A stretch of 64,000 nt of DNA from assembly GCA_030272155.1 (NCBI GenBank), contig CP126205.1, positions 3,212,501 to 3,276,500 on the forward strand, written 5' to 3'. Below are positions 1-11,012 of the stretch, piece by piece (position 1 is the first letter of the stretch; each line of letters starts with the position of its first letter). The notes under the pieces were generated by a model, which worked only from the letters and a program-made list of their open reading frames with translations, searched no databases and had not been told where the DNA came from. The position numbers and the translations under genes are program-made. The stretch comes from Tetradesmus obliquus (Eukaryota > Chlorophyta > Chlorophyceae > Sphaeropleales > Scenedesmaceae).

Positions 1-74
1 CAGAGTTTGGCAGTTTCAGGCAGTTCTCCATTCGGAGGTGTGTTTGTTTTTGCAGCCTTTCCCTTTCTGTACAG

Positions 75-137
75 ATGCAGGGAGTGGGACAAGGAGCCTT
101 GGCAGGCTTACTTGACAATCTTGCTCATTCATCAATA

Positions 138-197
<60 letters not shown>

Positions 198-392
198 GGG
201 ATCATCTGCACAGAAAGCAACATGGTAGACTTTACTGGCATGGCAATTCACAACAACGCCAACTGGCGGCTTGAGTGTGTGAGGGTCCAGCATACATCAA
301 AACGCCTCGCAGTGTGTGATGGGCGTGTTGACTCTGTGTGCTCTGGTGTCCTTTTGCATCAGCTGCATTGTGAGCACGTTCTGGCTGTGTAG
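75..392 (+). CDS. Possible polyQ exon of a gene entering from the left
   Basis: An open frame follows an acceptor-like TTTTTGCAG ending near position 55. It starts with MQGVGQGALAGLLDNLAHSS, then about 19 glutamines from a CAG run, then a non-repetitive tail ending at a stop near 392. No domain is recognised. The frame could be a terminal exon or chance coding around the microsatellite. I cannot choose between these. Confidence 0.2.
141..194 (+). repeat. Perfect (CAG)18 microsatellite
   Basis: Eighteen uninterrupted CAG units. This is the first of many CAG/CTG runs in the window. It reads as Gln, Ser or Ala depending on frame, which makes several spurious open frames. Confidence 0.95.
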
Positions 393-1398
393 CTGTTAGT
401 GGTGCAGGCACCCGCTGTGTTTGCTGAAAGCAGGAAGTTGAAAGCAGGAAGAAAATTGAAGAATGAAGTGTTGCTTGGTTTGTTTGTGGATTGCATGCAG
501 CAAGTTGCGGCATGACGGTGATCTTTGTTGCTGGCACTGGTGGGAGCTCAGCTGGTAAGCCCGTTTTCTGAATTCAACATTTGCTGCAAGTATTATTGTG
601 GCGCACACGCACAGCTGCTGATGCCGCTGCCGCAGCGGCATCACAGCAGCTGGGGCCGGGGCTGTTATGCCGTGACGTGTTTAGAAGGTTCTGTGTTTCA
701 CCAGCATGCACTTGCAGGCTGGCAACGTGCTTGATAGACAGTGGCTGTCGTTCGACTAGCAGACACATAAAGGCTGCGGCAGCAGCAATCACTAGGGCTT
801 GTGCTATGTCTCTCTTTTCAGTGTGGCTTCCAAGCAGCTTGGATGGAGCTGCCACGTCTGTTCTATGTTGTGGTTTGTCAGCACACTTCAACAAGAGGCA
901 CATGGCAATGCTGTTGAGCTAGGCAGTTTCAGTCTTTCTGTTGCATCCTGATTGCAAGGCACAACTGGGTTCAGTTTTTCTATCGCACGGGAGGGGGAGG
1001 GGAGCAGCTCCAGTTTCTAGCGCTGGCCGTGCAAGTTGGTGTTTGAGGACGAGCTAAAAGCAACCTCGAGTATGCACGTGGTGTGGTGGTTGACTGCTGT
1101 GTGGTTTGCAGCTCTGGGAGGCGTGCTATGCTCTCTCCTTGCCTGATGGCTGAGGGTTTGGGCTCAGGGTAGGATGTGGTATGACAGTTTACGCATGGTA
1201 TATGCACAACTGCACACCTGCAAGCAATGCTGGGTGTGCTGCATGTGGCGTGCGCTCTTGTTTGTAGCGTGCACATGCTGCAGGGAGATCACAAATGTGT
1301 GCACATAGCACATCTGCTGTGGCTGGGTGCGGCACTAGCATACTTGTGAGTGACCATTGAAGGACGGCCATGGCTAGATACAGCAACACATGGCTGTA

Positions 1399-1640
1399 AT
1401 CGGTTGATCTGAAGGGTTTGGTGGAAGCGTGCTGCCATTGCAGGCGCTGTCATGGGTTGACTGAAGGGTTTGGTGAAAGCGTGCTGCCATTGCAGGCGCT
1501 GTCATGGGTTGACTGAAGGGTTTGGTGAAAGCGTGCTGCCATTGCAGGCGCTGTCATGGGTTGACTGAAGGGTTTGGTGGAAGATTGCTGCCATTGCAGG
1601 CGCTGCCATGGGTTGACTGAAGGGTTTGGCCCACAGGGTG
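1399..1640. repeat. 52-bp tandem array, about 4.5 copies
   Basis: The motif CATGGGTTGACTGAAGGG recurs at 1451, 1503, 1555 and 1607, exactly 52 bp apart, with a degenerate copy before the first. Each unit contains CCATTGCAGGCGCTG, which resembles a 3' splice site followed by exon. The array therefore looks like the exon-edge echoes elsewhere in the window, but no parent exon is recognised here. Confidence 0.9.
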
Positions 1641-2949
1641 AAAGGGTGCTGCTGCTGCAGGCCCTTCCAGTGGTTGATGTGACGGGTATGGTGCACTCAG
1701 CCTCGCAAGGTTTCTATTTGTAACATTCAGAGCCTGTGCATGTGTCCTGTTGTGGCAACTGTCACTGCTAACATAGCCATGCCACTTTGTGAAAGCGTTT
1801 GTGTCATTGAAGTGAGCCGGCTCTAGCCACTGTTCAAGGGTTATAACGTGCACTGCATGGCATGCAGGTCAGTCACTGGCTAGCAGCCAGTGATCATGAC
1901 TGGCTGCTGGCAGCGGCAGCAGCTGCTGCAGTTGATGCATCGGCTTGCATATGGCAAGCTGTTTCACTTGCTTGGATAGAGCTTACAGTGTGGCTGCTCT
2001 CATCACAGCCAAACAGCACGGCATGTAACCAGTACCGTACTGTGACAGAGGCAACACCATGCTGTCAACGGATGCGTAAATGCACCGTGGGCGATCCGCA
2101 AGTGCCAATTTGCACCGCACTGCGTCCAAAGTTTCAGTGACATAGCGCTATCCTCAGGCTCGTCGCTGCGTGCAGTATGCTGCCAGTCCGTGCCACGTGG
2201 CAGGGCAGGCAAGAGTAGCAAGCAGCACATGCCAAGGTCCGTGCCAGTCCGTGCCACGCACGCAGCAGCAGCAGAACCACTGACGTGGCTGGCAGCCACG
2301 TACACATCCAAGCAGCAGCACTTTGGAAGACGTTTGCGAGACTTCTTCTGAGCCGTAGTGAAGCCCCCTGCCAGGGACCGTCCAACAGCGCGGGTTATGC
2401 AGCTGCTCCATATGCATGGATCAGCATAGATGCGTACCGTGAACTGCAGGACATCACCACTGTCCATGCAGCAGTGGCAAAAGCGGCGGCCAACTGACCC
2501 CACAAAGCAGCCGCCTGCACCACCGGTGGTACCACCGGCCATGTCGCACACGTAGCTGCGCTTGAGCACACTTGATATCAAGTAGCGCTTGCTGCGCCAT
2601 GCATACTCCAATATGCCTGTAGCTGCAGATTCAACGCGTTTAAGCGGTTTGTGGGCATGGGACTTCCTTTGCAGCTCCACGCCAAACTGCACTGAGCTGT
2701 TGATGAAACACAATACACAATTCGCTCGAAGCTGCACAGCGGCGGCTGTGCGCCAGCTGCCACCACCAGCCTCATGCAATGCAGCTTAGAAAACACAAAC
2801 ACAAATAACAGCCATATGATACAGACACACGCAGTGACACACATCCACACGGCACACCAGCTGCTGGAACCACTGCCACTTAGAAGCCGGCCCCATGCGC
2901 TCAATTGCACAGAGCACGTCCTTCACGGGGGCGAGCCACGCAAATGCAC

Positions 2950-3095
2950 ACAATTTGCCATTTGCAAGCACAGCCGCACTTGCACACAACGCCGCGCATG
3001 CATACAATGCCGCCATTTGCAAGCATAGCCACACTTGCACACAACGCCGCGCATACACACAATGCCGCCATTTGCAAGCAAAGCCGCACGTGCAC
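2950..3095. repeat. About 55-bp tandem array, three copies
   Basis: GCCATTTGCAAGCA recurs at about 2957, 3012 and 3067 with CACTTGCACACAACGCCGCG between copies. No coding function is recognised. Confidence 0.85.
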
Positions 3096-3307
3096 ACCGG
3101 CCGCGTGCACCCCCAGCAACACACGCCAGTTGTTTGGCAGCACACATAGGAGCTCCAGACGCCTGCCTGCGGCCACTTGACAACGCGCCACAGCAACACA
3201 CGGCTGCTGCCGCACCCGCAATCGCCGGCGGCAGCAGCAGCTGCTGCGATAGCTGCCTGTGGCGGCAATAGCAGCAGCAGATGCTCCACACAGTGCCTCA
3301 ACCCTTA

Positions 3308-3670
3308 CTTGGTGAAGCCCTTCACGTACTCAATCGCTGCTGCGCAGATGCCCGTCATGCTGCTCTCAGGCCCATACACCTCCACAGGCAGGCCCAGCTC
3401 AGCCCCCACTGCCTTCATTGCTGCGAGGCCCTGCTGGTAATTAGGTCCGCCGCGCCGCACACACAAAGCACTCCCTTCCCACCAGACCTGCTGCTGCTGC
3501 AACAGCTGCCAGCAGCAGCACAGCGGAACTGCCACAAAGCCTCCAGCCTTACTTGTCAAAGCCCTTCACGTACTCTATGGCTGCAGCGCAGATGCCCGTC
3601 ATGCTGCTCTCAGGCCCATACACCTCCACAGGCAGCCCCAGCTCAGCCCCCACTGCCTTCATCACACAGA
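3308..3670 (-). repeat. Stop-edge echoes of ATP-citrate lyase last exon (2 copies)
   Basis: Two extra copies of the 3' end of the terminal exon lie downstream of the true stop codon at 3791. One, at about 3553-3665, encodes the last ~37 residues and ends IEYVKGFDK-stop. The other, at about 3308-3450, encodes the last ~48 residues and ends IEYVKGFTK-stop. Both are nearly identical to the parent and should lie in the 3' UTR or beyond. Their ends read AAGTAAGG, which also resembles a 5' splice site. Confidence 0.9.
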
Positions 3671-3790
3671 GGAGCTCCACACACCTGCTGCCATTGCTAA
3701 GTGCAAACGCACAACCTGCCACAGCAACGCACCCGCTGCTGCACCCCCCATCACCACCAGCAGCAGCAGCAGCAGCATTATCACGCAGCC

Positions 3791-4048
3791 CTACTTGTCG
3801 AAGCCCTTCACATACTCTATGGCTGCAGCGCAGATGCCTGTCATGCTGCTCTCTGGGCCGTACACCTCCACAGGCAGGCCCAGCTCAGCGCCCACTGCCT
3901 TCATTGCTGCAAGCCCCTGCTGGTAATTAGGGCCGCCGCGCCGCACAAACAGGCGCACGTTGGCAGCTTTCAGGGCAGGTGCCACCTCACGGATCGCCTG
4001 GATGATGCCCTTGAAGGTGGCAGCGACATCTGCAGCAGCAGCAGCAGC

Positions 4049-4094
<46 letters not shown>

Positions 4095-7000
4095 TTCAGA
4101 CATGTTTGCTGGTGTCAGTTGGCGGCCTTGGGGGCAGGTGCCACCTCGCGGATTGCCTGGATGATGCCCTTGAAGGTGGCAGCAACATCTGCAGCATCAG
4201 CGGCAGCAGCAGCCGCAGCAGAAAACGCAGCAAATGAGTTGCTGTTGGACACGCTGAGTTGCAGACAATGCCAGCAACTGTTAAACGAACGTCATACTGC
4301 CCCCAGCGCAAGAAAACACCAAAAGCTTTTCATTGCCGCGTCAAATCAACTGTTGCAAACCCTTCAGCGCACCAGTGAAGTTTGCGATGCCGCCACCAAT
4401 CAGCAGCGCGCGTCCCCGGCCGTCCGGGTTGGCTGTGGCACACTCCAGCACAGTCTTTGCGTAGGAGTAGGTCTCAGCGGTGTTGGGTGCCCCGCTGTAC
4501 TCGCCGTAGTTGCCCAGCTCCTGCGCAAAGCCCAAGTCGCCCACCGTGTCTGCAGCAAACGGCAGCACATGACAATGCAACAGAGTTCGGTACATGTGTT
4601 GGCGTTGTTGGGTGCCCCGCTGTACTCGCCATAGTTGCCCAACTCCTGCGCAAAGCCCAAGTCGCCCACCATGTCTGCAGAACAGCACACGGCAGCGCAG
4701 CACCATACAATGAATTGCTGTCAGGATACAAGTAACAAAGAACAGGCTGGTGCCGTGTTTGGGGCGCCGCTGTATTCGCCATAGTTGCCCAGCTCCTGTG
4801 CAAAGCCCAAGTCGCCTACCGTGTCTGCGGCACAACGCAGCACAACACGGCACAGTGAAGCACAATGCAGCTCCGTCCATTTTCAGGAACATTTCTGCCT
4901 GAGATACCCCGGTTGCACATGCTAGTCGTTGGGCCTCAATGCGTGTCTAATCAGTCATTATACAGGGTCTGAAACGCCCAGCCCACCAGCTTTCATCACC
5001 CCCAGATCACCCAGCCCACCAGCGTACATAGCCCTTAGATCACCCAGCCCACCTGCGTAGATCACGCTGGCGCCGCCGCCCGCCACCATCAGCCACACGC
5101 GGCCCTTAGGGTTCAGCACCGTGAAACTCGCCCCAGTGCCCTCATCCAGGACCACAAACACATGTACAGCCTCAGACCTCAACACCACGTGTCAGCTTCA
5201 AAGGAAACCAACCGCCCGAAAAGTGCCGACACAGCAACAGCTACACAGCGCACACCTTCCCTTCCCTTGCCCACCTGCGTAGATGACGCTGGCGCCGCCG
5301 CCCGCCACCATCAGCCACACGCGGCCCTTGGGGTTCAGCACCGTGAACTTCAAACTCGCTCCGGTGCCCTCATCCAGGCCCATGATGTGTGCCTCTGCTG
5401 ATGTCAGGCTGCGGCCGAATGGCAGCGGGAACTCGCAGTCCTCGCCCCACTTGGAGGGCATGTTGCGGAAAGCCGAGGTGTCATCCAGCTCCTGTACATA
5501 AAAACAACATGTTGACGCCATTGTTGATGATGCTTGTTGTGTTATTCATGGTGGTATTAATGATGGGGATGGGGGCAATACTTAGGCCAGCACAACAAAG
5601 GCGAGCACAGGGCGCAGCACCACAGGGAGGCAGTACCCTCTTTCTTGATTCACGCACGCTGGAACAAGCCAGGTTGTTGTAGAACATGCAAGTTGTAACC
5701 ACAGGGAGCAGGTGCGAGGGACAGGCAGCCTGCTTTTCTGTTTGCCGGCATCTGTCTCCCGATTGTCACGAGCAGCACAGGCCGAACGCATCCTCACCAT
5801 CCCCATGCCCACTTAGTGTCCGTGCGACAACACAACACTGCAACGCAACGCTACGGCACTTGCTACCCCTTCAGGGACACTTAGCCTCGCCATGCGGATG
5901 TCGAGAAACAGCATGCCGTTGCCGTGAAAGGTGAAGGGGTTCATCTCCTCCACATCATCCCTACTGGCTGCACTCTTCCTGAACCCCAAAACCCGCAAAA
6001 AGCCCTGTTTAATCGTCAAGCGTGCGCACCATGCGGATGTCCAGCGGGAAGGGCATGCCGTTGCCGTCAAAGGTGAAGGGGTTCATCTCTAGCAGCGTCG
6101 CGTCCAGGTCATCAAACACAGCCAGGCAGTTGGCCAGGAACGCCTCAATGGTGGGCCGCAGCTCCAGCGGCAGGCCGCTCACCAGAGGGGCCAGCACGTC
6201 GCCTGGCAGCAGCAGCAGCAGCAGCAGCGGCGTTATCAGCAGCGTCAGTTGGCCAGGAAGGCCTCAATGGTGGGCCGCAGCTCGAGGGGCAGGCCACTCA
6301 CCAGAGGGGCCAGCACGTCACCTGGCAGCAGCAGCAGCAGCAGCGGCGGCGGCGTTATCAGCAGCGTCAGTTGGCCAGGCAGGCCTCAAAGGTGGGCCGC
6401 AGCTCGAGGGGCAGGCCGCTCACAAGACGGGCCAGCGCGTCACTTGGCAGCAGCAGCAGCAGCAGCGGCGGCGGCGGCGTAATCAGCAGCGTCAGTCGGC
6501 CAGAAGGCCTCGATGGTAGGCCGCAGCTCGAAGGGCAGGCCACTCACAAGAGGGGCCAACACGTCACCTAATTGCAGCAGCTGCTGCAGCAGCAGCACTG
6601 TGCACGGTGCAAGCCACCGCCACGTCCTTGCAGCCTTCACTGCTACCTGTTGGTTGACCAACAGTGCTAGCAGCAGGTTTTTCAACAAGCAAGGCAGTGC
6701 CCCGCACCTGTGTTGGACTCTGCTGTGGGATGCTGATGGTCTGGGACTTGCCCCAGTTCTCCTCAACTCCATCTCTTAGACCCCTAAATCTTAGACCGCT
6801 GAACATCAAACTAAACTATTACAGTGGCCCGCACCTGTGATCGACTCTGCTGTGGGGATGGTGATGGTCTTGACCTTGTCCCAGTTCTGCTCAACCTGCA
6901 ATTTTGGACCCTACCACCCTGAACATTCAGAATCCACGGCAGGGGCCCGCACCTGTGATTGACTCTACTGTGGGGATGGTGATGGTCTTGACCTTGTCCC

Positions 7001-9520
7001 AGTTCTCCTCAATCTCTACACCCTGGACCCTGAACCCCAAGGCAGCGCCCCGCACCTGTGATGTGATAGACTCTGCTGTGGGGATGGTGATGGTCTGGAC
7101 CTTGTCGCAGTTCTGCTCAACCATATCAAGCCTAGACCCTACCACCCTGAACATTCAGAATCCACGGCAGTGGCCCGCACCTGTGATGGACTCTGCTGTG
7201 GGGATGGTGATGGTCTTGACCTTGTCCCAGTTCTCCTCAACCTTCAAGCCTAGACCGTACCACCCTGAACATTCAGAATCCACGGCAGCGCCCCGCACCT
7301 GTGATGGACTCTGCTGTGGGGATGGTGATGGTCTTGACCTTGTCCCAGTTCTGCTCAATCTTCAAGCCTAGACCCTACCACCCTGAGCATTCAAAATTCA
7401 CGGCAGCGCCCCGCACCTGTGATGGACTCTGCTGTAGGGATGGTGATGGTCTTGACCTTGTCCCAGTTCTGCTCAATCACATCGAGCCTACATATCAAGC
7501 CTAGACCCTACCACCCTGAACATTCAGAATCCACGGCAGCGCCCCGCACCTGTGATGGACTGTGCTGTGGGGATGGTGATGGTCTTGACCTTGTCCCAGT
7601 TCTCCTCAATCTCTACGCCACCAGCTGTGCTGAAGCTCACATCGATGTCCAACCGGTTGCTCTGGAACACGCAGCAGCAACAGCAGCAGCGGCAGCAGCA
7701 GAGGAGAGTCAGTGGTGTGCTGCTTAGGATATGTGTCAGTGCTGCTGTCCATGCAGGAGTCCAGCTGCATGCTGCCAGGTTAGTATATCTGAGACAGGGC
7801 AGTGACATGTGGGTCCTGATTTCGCAAGCAGCTTCGCCTTGATGGCGCTTATCTGCAGGACATGTGCTGAGGCTTGCAGGATTGTGAGCAGTTGCTTGCA
7901 GGAGCTCAGCGCATATGCTTGCACAGGCCTGGTGTGCCATCAGCACCCGCTGCTTGCAGGATAGCTGGTGTCTCTGCTTGCAGGACAGCTAGTCAGGGCT
8001 GCCAGTTGCTTGCAGGAAAGCTGGCAGTTGCTTGCAGAGCACCTGGATGCAGAGGTAGTACTCCTGCTTGTGTGGCACAAAGACCGCGACTCATCCTATG
8101 CAATGCCTGCTGCTTGCGGGACAATCCAAGCAGCTTGGAAGGTCAACCTGGATGCACAGCTGAAACACTTTGAGCCAGCCATGCAAATTCAACCAGGAAT
8201 CCAGCTCCATTTGTTGCAGCAACTGCTTGTTGCTTGCAGCAGAGCTCACAGGCTCACCTGGATGCACAGGTACTTCGCCTGCTTGTGCGACACCAAGGGC
8301 TTTGGGTTCATTGCATGCAATGCCTGTTGCTTGCAGGACAGTTGTAAACACTCTGAATTGCTCACCTGGATGCACAGGTAGTACTCCTCCTTGTGCGGCA
8401 CAAAGGGCTCTACCACAAAGGTGTTGACGGGGCCTGTGCAGCCCTTGATGGTCACCTGCATGCACAGCAGCACCCAACGCATTTCAAACTGAATCATTAC
8501 GTGTTGGATTTATATGGCCAAGCAAGGGCACAAGGGACAGATGTGCGCACAGAAGGGCAGTAAAAGCACTTGCAGGTCCCTGAGGTTGTGCTTTGCGGCA
8601 CACATAAGAGGCCTCCAGAGCTTTGCTAGAGACGCAACCGCAATGGCACAGCCCTTGCACCGGAGGCAGAGGGCTAACGCCGAAGGCTGAACGGAAAAGC
8701 TTAAATGTAAGTTCCGCGTCCCTTCAGTGCTGAGTGTTTAGAGCTTTAAGCCATTGCTGCTGCACCAGGTGTCCAAAGTGCCGCATGCTGCATGAACGCA
8801 CTAGTGTAACCCCTCTTTTTCTACCAGGAACTGGGTTACACAGGTGCATCGAAGCAATACGCCTCAATGTGCACCTACTGCTTTGCAGCTTAGCTCAGAC
8901 TGTCACTGAGAGGAGGCGCAGCCCAAGGGACAGCACCTGCGTGTGCCCACGGCCCCACGGCCAAAAACTTGCTGCAACGGTTGCCACGCTGCTTGCTACG
9001 GGCTGCAATGCTCTGGTCAAACTGGTCAAACCTAACACACACGACTATATTTAAATTCTACTGTCAGCCTCACCTGCTTGCTCATGCGCGCCTTGATGAA
9101 CTCCTCTGCCTCTGGGTATGAGAGGTTGAGTCCCACCAGGTCGTTTTTGCCTCGCTGACCAAACAGCATGTCAGGCTTCACCACCAGCTTCGTTTGGTTC
9201 AGCCAGGCATGCTGCAGGACAAAGTAAACATGCAGAGTGTTTGGAGGTGTTGCAACCAGTGGTGGATGCGGGCGCTGATGAGGCGATGCAGTACACATGT
9301 GCTACAGCTGTGTGTGCCCCAAGGATACCTGCCTTGGCAGCAGCAAAGCAAGCAGGATCCAGCGGATTGAGTTGGATCTCACCTGCTCCAGCAACTCTAT
9401 GAAGTTAGTGTCTGCCTTGACCTGTGCCACATGAATTGGCAGCTCCAGGCCAAACAGCCTCTTCATTGCAGCCTTGAGCAGGCGCTTCCCGGTGTACTCG
9501 CGGACCTTCTTTCGGGCCAT
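3791..9520 (-). CDS. ACLA: ATP-citrate lyase subunit A (plant-type ACLA)
   Basis: Eight exons in transcription order: 9520-9383, 9211-9074, 8455-8366, 7661-7550, 6202-6030, 5491-5275, 4549-4373 and 4029-3791. They join in phase to 427 residues; plant ACLA is about 423 by recall. The start [20 protein letters not shown], the VEPFVPH block, [62 protein letters not shown] and VRRGGPNYQ all match the plant family as I recall it. The A subunit is the ATP-grasp/citrate-binding half of the cytosolic enzyme that makes acetyl-CoA and oxaloacetate from citrate, ATP and CoA. The partner ACLB is not in the window. The gene is divergent from the HAD gene across 0.5 kb. Nearly every exon edge from exon 3 onward has tandem echo copies in the neighbouring intron. 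Confidence 0.95.
4035..4092. repeat. CAG run forming the 3' end of ACLA intron 7
   Basis: A CAG run on the + strand reads as (CTG)n in the direction of transcription and abuts the acceptor of exon 8 at 4029. It occupies the place of a polypyrimidine tract. Confidence 0.85.
4110..4197 (-). repeat. Acceptor-edge echo of ACLA exon 8 (1 copy)
   Basis: This repeats the exon 8 start ([19 protein letters not shown]) with its CTGCAG acceptor, upstream of the intact exon. It then runs into a TGA after GCCAAC. Using it as an exon would truncate the protein. Confidence 0.88.
4600..4835 (-). repeat. Acceptor-edge echoes of ACLA exon 7 (2 copies)
   Basis: Two copies of the exon 7 start ([19 protein letters not shown]), each preceded by a CAG acceptor, lie at about 4605-4677 and 4760-4824, upstream of the intact exon that starts at 4549. 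They diverge from the parent after the GAPN codons. Confidence 0.9.
4960..5165 (-). repeat. Donor-edge echoes of ACLA exon 6
   Basis: A copy of the exon 6 end ([18 protein letters not shown] through ASVIYA) with its GTGGGC-type donor lies at about 5055-5160, downstream of the true exon end at 5275. Two shorter copies of the CCCAGCCCACCAGC intron start follow at about 4978-5050. Confidence 0.85.
5880..5965 (-). repeat. Donor-edge echo of ACLA exon 5 (1 copy)
   Basis: This copies the exon 5 end (EMNPFTF, GNGM, LDIRM) downstream of the true donor at 6030. The codons have diverged, and the site after LDIRM reads GCGAGG rather than GT. Confidence 0.82.
6205..6575 (-). repeat. Acceptor-edge echoes of ACLA exon 5 (3 copies) with CTG tracts
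   Basis: Three copies of the exon 5 start ([19 protein letters not shown]) lie at about 6245-6322, 6370-6450 and 6498-6572, upstream of the intact exon start at 6202. Each is preceded by a coding-strand CTG run and a CAG acceptor, and each reaches a stop or divergence soon after the shared segment. Confidence 0.92.
6690..7480 (-). repeat. Donor-edge echoes of ACLA exon 4 (7 extra copies)
   Basis: The last ~50-60 nt of exon 4, encoding [14 protein letters not shown] followed by A-E-S-I-T, is repeated with its CAG|GTGCGGG donor and about 50 nt of intron. Copies are marked by the CTCTGCTGTGG-type motif near 6710, 6836, 6952, 7057, 7182, 7301 and 7418; the parent is at about 7551. Spacing is 105-133 bp. 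Protein-level identity is high while intronic spacers differ. This is the largest echo array in the window. Confidence 0.95.
8040..8305 (-). repeat. Donor-edge echoes of ACLA exon 3 (3 copies)
   Basis: Three degenerate copies of the exon 3 end, YLCIQ followed by GT, lie at about 8042-8075, 8140-8170 and 8257-8300, downstream of the true donor at 8366. They read [18 protein letters not shown] and [10 protein letters not shown] against the parent [10 protein letters not shown]. Interspersed GCTTGCAGGA motifs make this region generally repetitive. Confidence 0.85.
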
Positions 9521-10022
9521 TGTTGCTGCACTGAATTACAAGAAATGACAGCAGCAAGAGCGCCTTGCAGTTCGATTGCTCAGGCAACCAGTGCAACCAC
9601 CACCACGTCAGCTGCTGTTGAACCAGATCACGGCAAGAAACAATCACTGACTAGAAGCAAAAACGTTCAAAGAGTTCAGGGTATCACTTCAACAAGAAGA
9701 AGCTCTCAACGCTTGTAACAGGTCCCCTCACGGACTCGAAACCCTTGTCTTATCAGCGGCTCCTTATCACATTGAGCTTTGCCTGGCAAATTAAGCGCTG
9801 ATCAAGTTTATCTGTCACTTTGCAGAGCTGCTTGTGTGGAAAGTGTGCTGCCCCCTGTATCAGCCTGCTTGCTTTGGCCTGGCTCGAGTTAGGGTGTCAT
9901 TTACAAACATACTCAACCATATTTGAAGTGACAGCGGGCGGAAGTGTGGTTGTAGTTTTCCCGCACCGTGATTTGGAGCGCCAAGCCACAAGCAGGCACA
10001 CCAGGCACACAACCAGCACAAC
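9521..10022. promoter_or_regulatory. Divergent intergenic region, ACLA / HAD gene
   Basis: About 500 bp separate the two divergent ATG codons, so this should hold both promoters and 5' UTRs. I see no clear TATA box or other defined element. Confidence 0.5.
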
Positions 10023-10980
10023 ATGCAGCTCTGCCGTGAGCGTGTGCTGCGTTCAACATCTGTGCAGCAGCGGCAAGCAGTAAGGGCAGCGCCATGCAGT
10101 CTGAGGGGCAGCAGGAGGAAGCAGTGCCTGCAAGTCAGGGCATCCCTGTTTGAGCCAGAGGATTTCGACAATGCCCGCTCTCAGCAGCCCAAGCCTCGAG
10201 CTTCTTTTCAGGCTCAGCAGCTGTACAGTTTGATGGACACAGAGAAGCGGCCGCAAGTGGGCTCATACAATGGAGAGGTGAGCCCACAGCTGCAACTGCT
10301 GCATGCAGGGGAGGGCACAGCGGAACAGCAATGCTACCACATTGGTCAAACATATGTTGCATGGTTGTAGTTTGCTGCTGCATGCGGTGCTGGGTGCTGC
10401 TGCAACCTGCTAGCACTGTGACCGATGCATATGAGGGTGTGAAACAAAGTGCAGCCCCTCCCCAGAGCCACAGCATGGCAGCCAGCCATGCCTTCAACTT
10501 GCAGTTGCGGCTTGCCTTGTACTGCTGTGGGGTGGGCAGTGATACAGGCAGTGCATGTAACATGTCATCACATGGGGCTGCGTCCTATTGACAAAGCAGT
10601 GCTGTGCATCAACCCACATGTGCAACCTTGCCTGGCATTGCTGTGCTTGCTGCAACCTGCATATCCATGCGCCTCAACTTGCACTGCCATGTCAGCATTG
10701 GCTATTTATGTTCTCATTGGCACTTGACGACATGGCACACCAAGTAGTACGTTGTGTATACAATCCTTGATGCTTTTTCCGTGTCCTGCAGGGCTTTGTG
10801 CAGTACTTCAGCAGCGGGCCGTCCCGCGTGGATGTGGAGACGCTGAATGACCAGATGCGGCCAGCAGGAGCGCTTAGGCTCAGGCATGCACAGGTGTGCT
10901 GTGCCTCCACAGCAGCAGCCCTGCACCAGCCAGCAGCAGCCCTGCAGCAGCCAGCAGCAGCCAGCAGCAGCCAGCAGCAG

Positions 10981-11012
<32 letters not shown>

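Larger units (their letters stand above)
1..3307. other. Region without a recognised gene
   Basis: I recognise no gene in this 3.3 kb stretch. It holds a perfect CAG run near the left edge, a 52-bp tandem array around 1.4-1.64 kb and a roughly 55-bp tandem array around 2.95-3.09 kb. The right part is rich in CAG/GCA and CACA motifs. Open frames exist, but they lack ATG starts or recognisable domains. The left edge could be the end of a gene that lies mostly outside the window. Confidence 0.5.

Noticed and set aside
2003-2779. 258-codon open frame on the minus strand
   Set aside because: It has no ATG at the start and no recognisable domain. Its composition follows local CAG and GCA richness.
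3308-3670. Separate small genes encoding ACLA C-terminal fragments
   Set aside because: They lack starts and domains of their own and are explained as downstream copies of the last exon.
4600-4835. Mutually exclusive alternative exons of ACLA exon 7
   Set aside because: The copies stop matching after about 65 nt, lack matching donors and would break the frame. They are edge copies, not whole alternative exons.
6690-7661. CRISPR-like array of regular repeats and spacers
   Set aside because: The repeats are 50-70 nt pieces of an ACLA exon end with a splice donor in a eukaryotic gene. Spacing is irregular and there are no Cas genes.
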